DNA from: Umbelopsis ramanniana AG
Taxonomy: Eukaryota > Mucoromycota > Umbelopsidomycetes > Umbelopsidales > Umbelopsidaceae
Assembly: GCF_025399195.1 (NCBI RefSeq)
Contig: NW_026252151.1
Location: forward strand, 1 to 64,000
DNA: 64,000 bases
Direction: 5' to 3'
The first letter of the stretch is position 1, and each line of letters starts with the position of its first letter. The notes below the pieces were generated by a model. That model was not told the origin of the DNA and did no database searches. It saw nothing but the letters and a program-made list of their open reading frames with translations. Positions 59,158 to 64,000 of the stretch are shown in pieces. The translations under genes were made by a program, and so were the position numbers.

Positions 59158-60126
59158 ATGCGGTCAACGACGACGTTCGACCTTGCACAATACCCCACAG
59201 CAGAAACTATCAAAGCTTTGGCTTTTTTACTTGAACGCATGACTCGAGCTAATGATCAACTAAGCAACAGCCCACGACGGTCCAACTATACTAGGTTTCA
59301 TGCCCGGTCGATACCCTCCGTTGATATCCAGTCGTATCTTACGCGAATAGCCAAATATTGCCCTTGTCAGAACGAAAGTTTCTTAAGCTTGTTGGTCTAC
59401 TTTGATCGAATGAGCAAAAATACTCTCAGTCTGACTGGCAAACCGTTTAAAATTGATAGTTATAATATTCATCGGCTGATTATTGCTGGTATCACCGTCG
59501 CCAGTAAATATTTTGACGATGTGTTTTATACCAACTCCCGCTATGCCAAGGTGGGTGGCTTACCTGTTTCGGAACTGAATAGCCTTGAACTGGAGTTTCT
59601 AGTCATCAACAAGTTCAGTTTGAGTATATCGATACCTGAACTTCAACGGTATGGAGATCATCTATTGAAACTCAATATGATGGATCAAGAGTTCCGACAG
59701 GGTGGCAAACTCTACGATAATCCACGCTATCGACCCAAAGCTATGTCGATGGATGGCTTAGTGGAACAAACGCAGCAACAACTGCAAATTAGCGGTAACA
59801 CTAGAAAGATGCCCCGCATGGCGTCGAACCCAAGTTTGACCATGCAGTATGTTCACCATCATCGAACCAGTGTCAATGCCAGTCCGGTATCGATGTCCAC
59901 TGAAGAAGAAGACCCCATACCCACCCAACGACTATCTTATAGTGCTGCCCCGTTCTTCCCAATGAACGGCGGAATTCCAACCCCACCACCATCTATTTCC
60001 CCTGTTTCACAACGATCTACTTATACACCGCCATCATTTTACGATATGAATGATCCAGGCAAACCATCCTTAAACAGATGGCACAGTTTCCACGGTTTAT
60101 CCCATCTGTACAAAGAGCAAGATTGA
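59158..60126 (+). CDS. Pho80-like cyclin
   Basis: Intronless, 322 residues from the ATG at 59158 (MRSTTTFDLAQYPTAETIKA). The cyclin box is complete: RFHARSIPSVDIQSYLTRIA, then NESFLSLLVYFDRMSK, SYNIHRLIIAGITVASKYFD, NSRYAKVGGLPVSELNSLEL and EFLVINKFSLSISIPELQRY. The R-x-x-P-x-I-x-x-Y-L-x-R-I start and the SKYFDD element mark the Pho80/Pcl (PREG1) subfamily. These pair with Pho85-type CDKs in phosphate, glycogen and polarity control. The C-terminal 100 residues are Ser/Pro-rich and disordered. The frame is open 46 codons upstream (to 59020), but that leader has a hydrophobic, non-conserved sequence, so I prefer 59158. Confidence 0.85.
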   Translation: MRSTTTFDLAQYPTAETIKALAFLLERMTRANDQLSNSPRRSNYTRFHARSIPSVDIQSYLTRIAKYCPCQNESFLSLLVYFDRMSKNTLSLTGKPFKIDSYNIHRLIIAGITVASKYFDDVFYTNSRYAKVGGLPVSELNSLELEFLVINKFSLSISIPELQRYGDHLLKLNMMDQEFRQGGKLYDNPRYRPKAMSMDGLVEQTQQQLQISGNTRKMPRMASNPSLTMQYVHHHRTSVNASPVSMSTEEEDPIPTQRLSYSAAPFFPMNGGIPTPPPSISPVSQRSTYTPPSFYDMNDPGKPSLNRWHSFHGLSHLYKEQD

Positions 60127-60420
60127 AAGCTTCCCCTTCCTTTTTTTTTTTCTCATATACTATCTATACATAATTCCATTATATATCTCTTTCGATCGTT
60201 CTTCATCATATTTTATACCACTTTTCCAATGTATCATTTTACAGTATTATTAACCTTTGGGTCCCATAACCTCCAATTTTATTTTTGTCATTACGCAGCG
60301 GCAACTTATATAAAAATTCTCAATTTATTATAAACCAGATTTTTGGGATTTGGAAAGTTGTTAGACCAGTCTTCTTTCCTTTCTATTTTTTTTTTTTTGT
60401 TGGCAGCACTGTCTTACAAC

Positions 60421-61304
60421 ATGTCATCACCTACCAATTCAAGAGGGCATTCATTTGCATGGCCGCCCTCCAACCAGCATGCTCCGTCCACTTCAATACC
60501 GCCTTCCTCCGCTCATGCCAATTATGCAGACATCTCCATCAAGGAAATCTTGGACAAGTATCGCGATGATAAAGAACTTATGAAGCACGTCTTGGCAGCC
60601 AAAGCTGAGGAAGATAAGGTTTGGGAAATTATATACCCTTTTGCCAATGATCCCATTCATATTCATCTAACACTCGAGAGATTTAGAAACGAGCTGCAGA
60701 AGAAACTTTAAGAGTGGAGCAAGCCAGGATACAGCTAAAGTACTTGGACTTAGAACTTGCTAGAGAGCAAAGTCGACAACATCGGACAGAGCCGACCTTA
60801 GTGCCATTACAGCAACAATTGCTTGCTCGTATTACTGGCAAAGAATCAGAGACTTACGCAACACCTTCATCCATGCACTCTTCACCTACTATTTTACCAC
60901 CCATCCAACAGCATTTATCTCCTCATAGCATTCCCACCGCTACACATCAACAACAACTATCGCCCATCTCCCCTGAAACCTCTAGTCCTCGTAAACGCTC
61001 GCGTGCTAATCACTTTGATACCCATGGAGTTAATCGTCCAACTCCTTCTCATGATCAAGTCATGGAAGCCTTGAAAGCTAAAATCCAAAAAGGCCGACAG
61101 CTGAACCGCGCCAATTCCCTGCATGATTCCAGATCGAACAAACCGTTTTTACCGCCCATTAATACAACCTTTGCTAAACACATCCCTCCACAACAAAACT
61201 CTGCTCCTGTATTATCTCGACCAAACCCAGCCTTTTCACCGTCTTTATCATCTTCCGATTCTTCGTCCTCTGGATCAGATATTAAGCATGAGCCTACGGA
61301 TTAG
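60421..61304 (+). CDS. Small protein with a charged helix, unrecognised
   Basis: Two exons: 60421-60618 and 60687-61304, joined across a 68-bp intron with a GTTTGG donor and TTTAG acceptor, giving 271 residues. The splice joins EEDK to KRAAEETLRVEQARIQLKYL and keeps one long charged helix (about residues 40-95: ISIKEILDKYRDDKELMKHV, LAAKAEEDK, then LDLELAREQSRQHR). Without the splice the frame ends at 60711. The rest is Ser/Pro/Gln/His-rich disorder with SPRKRSRANHF, a possible nuclear localisation signal, and an acidic end (DIKHEPTD) resembling a SUMO site (IKHE). I do not recognise the family. The YADISIKEILDKY opening may be a conserved binding helix. Function unknown. Confidence 0.6.
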
Positions 61305-61433
61305 TTTTGCTTTGGTGGTTTTTTTTTTTTTTTTTCCTTTCACCATCTGCTGTTTAATGATGTTGACTATTCTTGTTGCCCTTGAACAATCAGTTACGTA
61401 CAATGAGGGAGGGCTGGTTCCCATCAATAAAGA

Positions 61434-62874
61434 TTACAATGCGCTGTCCAACATCACAGCCCCTTCACTCTTATACTGTCCTAATTTGTTCTGTCCCATC
61501 TTCATAATATGAACGCTGTCTAACGTCACTGTGCCAAGGTCCATGCCTCGAAACTCTTTCAAAAGACCCCGAGCATCAAACCAGCCATGGCTGTCCGACT
61601 GAGCTTCTTCCTCTTCTTCATGATGGTGTTTCGGCTTGGTGCCGGTTTTCTTGATTAGGGTCATATGCATCTACCAGAAATAGGTTCCTGCAGTTAGCAA
61701 TAGCGCCATCTACCTTATGGTACAGCCTCACTCACCTTATATGGTCGTTTTTCTTTTTCCAACAAGCCAGCCTCCATCATTTGGTTACGTAAACTTGCTG
61801 TTTTCAAAGCTCTTGGTCAGCTTGTTATTCAACATACAGCACAGCTACATAGCATCTACTCACCACAAAGCTCGTTCAATATCTTGTTCTCAGATTCATC
61901 TTGGATGTGAATGTATAGTACCCGCGCTTTGGCTGTCAATACAAAAGCAGAACAATGAGAACGCCATCTATGCATCAATAGATCGACATTAAACTTACCA
62001 GGCTCGCCTTGCATTATATCTAACTTCTTTAATCGAACAGTCAGTCCTCGTTCACCAATCAGTTGGTTGATCGTCTCTGCTGCCGATTCCTTTAGAAACC
62101 TCACTGCCGCTTCAATTTCACTTTGTCCCATTAATTTCATGACGCCAAGGGTGATGTGCAATGACGGTATAGGCGCTATGGATTCTGGCGTGATACCATC
62201 TTCTTTGAAACTGGGTGATCCTAGTATTTTGTAAAACTCTTCCAGCCTGCGTGAGACTAATGGCGACTGGATCGGGAAAGCTAAGAAGTGGGTCGCTTGT
62301 GCTTTGTCAATAGACTGCATTCAAGTCAGAAAGTGTAGTATGGTGAATGCATGTAGACGAAAAGAAAGTTGTACCTCTTTTACCAATGCGTCGATGGCTT
62401 GTCGCGCTTGTTCGATGTTTTCATCTGTGCCTTTGATCTTGACAAAATCCTCTCCTTTGACAACATCAATACGAGTGCCGGTTTCATGTTTCAAGCGCTT
62501 CAGTGTACTGCCTCCTTTGCCTATGAGGAGATGAAAAAAAAATGTCAGACGCCTCCGATGAAATTTTTGCTTCTGTCGTAACGATGTATCACCTATGATG
62601 TACCCATGCATCGATCGGGACACTGGGTGCTCAACCCAGGTATGTAGTTCAGTGTCGTCTTCCACTTGGCTTTCGGGATGTCGTTTCTCTGCAAGTACCA
62701 CGATGAATTAGCTTGCTGCAACGAAATCTACTATATTCACAAAAGCATACCTGGTTTACTAGCAGGTGCGCGATCCCCTTGGTAGTCCATCGAGGCAGCG
62801 GCCACTCGGTAATGTCGACCTTGTACGGTGACTACATTAAATCCTTGCAATGACTTTGCCACCAATTTCGACAT
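61434..62874 (-). CDS. Activating signal cointegrator 1 complex subunit 1 (ASCC1-like)
   Basis: Several exons. It starts MSKLVAKSLQGFNVVTVQGR (ATG at 62874). A KH domain follows, split by an intron: HPVSRSMHGYIIG then KGGSTLKRLKHETGTRIDVV with the G-x-G-G type loop. Then comes a 2H phosphoesterase domain: THFLAFPIQSPLVSRRLEEF, SLHITLGVM (first HxT motif), and in the last exon MHMTLIKKTG (second HxT motif). It ends with GMDLGTVTLDSVHIMKM. KH plus 2H phosphoesterase (AKAP7-like) is the ASCC1 architecture. In human cells ASCC1 is part of a complex with ASCC2 and ASCC3 in alkylation repair and ribosome-associated quality control. Both HxT motifs are present, so catalytic activity is possible. The last two intron positions are approximate. 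Confidence 0.88.
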
Positions 62875-63037
62875 GACAAAGGACAGACTTTTTGGCGAGC
62901 CCAGCGTCCAAAATTCAAACGCCGTTTTTCTGGCACTTATTTTTACGGAGGCCGAAAAAACATGGACGCGGATGCATTCATCTTCAAGGAATAGCCTTAT
63001 TTAATATGTTAGTAACTTCAAAATAAAAAAGTGATCA

Positions 63038-64000
63038 TTATACATCTAATGTTCCATGGTTTATCCATGCTCTATGGTATCTAATTAATTCCGGTACAAT
63101 CTTGCTCTCAATTTCAACATCCTTATCCAACTCTTCTTGATCCAATGACATGACACGTTCTGAGTCCTGTGTAATGAAGGTCACTGTCTTTTTGCGAGTG
63201 GAGAGCATATTGCCAATGACAATTTGATGTCCGTATTTCTCTAACGCTTGTCTAGCCTTTGGTACCAACAAGTTTCCATCTGTCTCCAACTAAAGGAGTT
63301 TTGCATGAAAGTTAGCTCCACCCTACACACTGTCATAATCCAATTTACGATGTCACTAACCTTGAACGACACAATCAGGCCATTACTCGCCCATACGCTA
63401 ACCAAAGGCTTGAGAAATTTGGGAACTTGGTCTAAAGTCAATGTCAATGCTCCGTCTCTTGACTGGATCTTGTGCTCGGCCTATGAGTGTCAGTCAGTTT
63501 GGGCACATTATTTCTCAACAGTATTAACTCTCTGCGTATAATTACCATCTTTTCAACGGGAATAAAGAAGTCGCTCACGGCTGCTGCAAGATAATACATG
63601 GCACTTCGACCTAGCGTAGCCATTATCCTGGTAAAGCTCTTCAATTTGAACAAGTAATCACTAAGAGTAACGAAGTCGACCAAAAGCAGCATGTTGTTGT
63701 TGCGCGCTTTGTTGTATTTCACTAAAGTTTCGGTCATGGAAGGTGCGTATTTTGCGTCAACTGTCAGAATGGGAAACATGTCAGTTTCTCACACTCATCT
63801 TAAACCATATAAAAAGTATCCAAACTTACCTTCGATTTTACCCTCTTCATTCAAGGTCATGTAATCCAGAAAACCGTTTGCTGAGTGTGTATAGTGTCTA
63901 CTGTAGGGTTGAAGACTGAACTGACGGTGCATGAAAATCACAGCATAGCCATTCTCTAGAAACTTTTCCGCTGAGACAGCCCCGCGCGTTCCGGCACTGA
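63038..64000 (-). CDS. CAB2: Phosphopantothenate-cysteine ligase (partial)
   Basis: Runs off the right edge; the N-terminal part is missing. Visible exons carry RGAVSAEKFLENGYAVIFMH and RQFSLQPYSRHY, then VDAKYAPSMTETLVKYNKAR, SAMYYLAAAVSDFFIPVEKM (the typical YYLAAAVSDFY motif), LTLDQVPKFLKPLVSVWASN with a GLIVSFKLET junction, KARQALEKYGHQIVIGNML, and the end YHRAWINHGTLDV. This is eukaryotic PPCS (yeast Cab2), the second step of coenzyme A synthesis from pantothenate: ATP- or CTP-dependent ligation of cysteine to 4'-phosphopantothenate. The eukaryotic enzyme is separate from the decarboxylase, as here. The stop is about 160 bases downstream of the ASCC1 start codon on the same strand. Confidence 0.92.

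Overview
This window is nuclear DNA of a filamentous fungus, most likely an early-diverging one (Mucoromycota, probably Mucorales). The evidence is a dense set of fungal housekeeping genes with short introns (mostly about 50-100 bp, GTAAGT-like donors, AG acceptors), intergenic spaces of about 150-1900 bp with T/C-rich leaders and long A/T homopolymers, and genes typical of fungi: EPL1, an alternative NADH dehydrogenase, a Pho80-type cyclin, a Cps1-type glycosyltransferase and NUP53 with an FG-rich N-terminus. The order-level placement is inference from gene style. One 100-base N gap (16143-16242) shows this is a scaffolded assembly.

Layout. 0.5-12.2 kb: EPL1 (-) and APC5 (+) in divergent arrangement, an external-type NADH dehydrogenase (-), a gene-poor stretch with one possible 23-codon ORF, and a small S/T-P-rich protein (+). 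12.6-15.9 kb: an intronless glycoside hydrolase family 52 gene (-), probably of bacterial origin, and a BRCT protein (-). 16.3-22.5 kb: SEC1 (-), a tail-anchored coiled-coil protein with a Bicaudal-D/HAP1-type dynein-binding box (-), and an NADH-cytochrome b5 reductase (-). 22.5-36.4 kb: a gene-poor stretch, an 889-residue coiled-coil protein (-), a homeobox factor (-), a septin-like membrane protein with a degenerate P-loop (-), an unrecognised protein (+) and a processive GT2 glycosyltransferase (-). 37.3-48.5 kb: PRMT3 (-) and SEN54 (+) sharing a 148-bp promoter, glycyl-tRNA synthetase (+) and VPS18 (+). 49.1-64 kb: a Cdc4/FBXW7-type F-box/WD40 protein (-), INCENP (-), a mitochondrial carrier (-), NUP53 (-), a Pho80-like cyclin (+), a small unrecognised protein (+), ASCC1 (-), and phosphopantothenate-cysteine ligase running off the right edge (-).

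There is no operon-like or pathway cluster. Several themes recur by chance of position: cell-cycle ubiquitination (APC5, CDC4-like), chromosome segregation (INCENP), and membrane traffic (SEC1, VPS18, the adaptor-like protein). I saw no tRNA, rRNA, CRISPR array or intact transposon. The items most worth following are the GH52 xylosidase gene, the tail-anchored adaptor-like protein, the septin-like transmembrane pseudo-GTPase, and the open N-terminal extension of the glycyl-tRNA synthetase.
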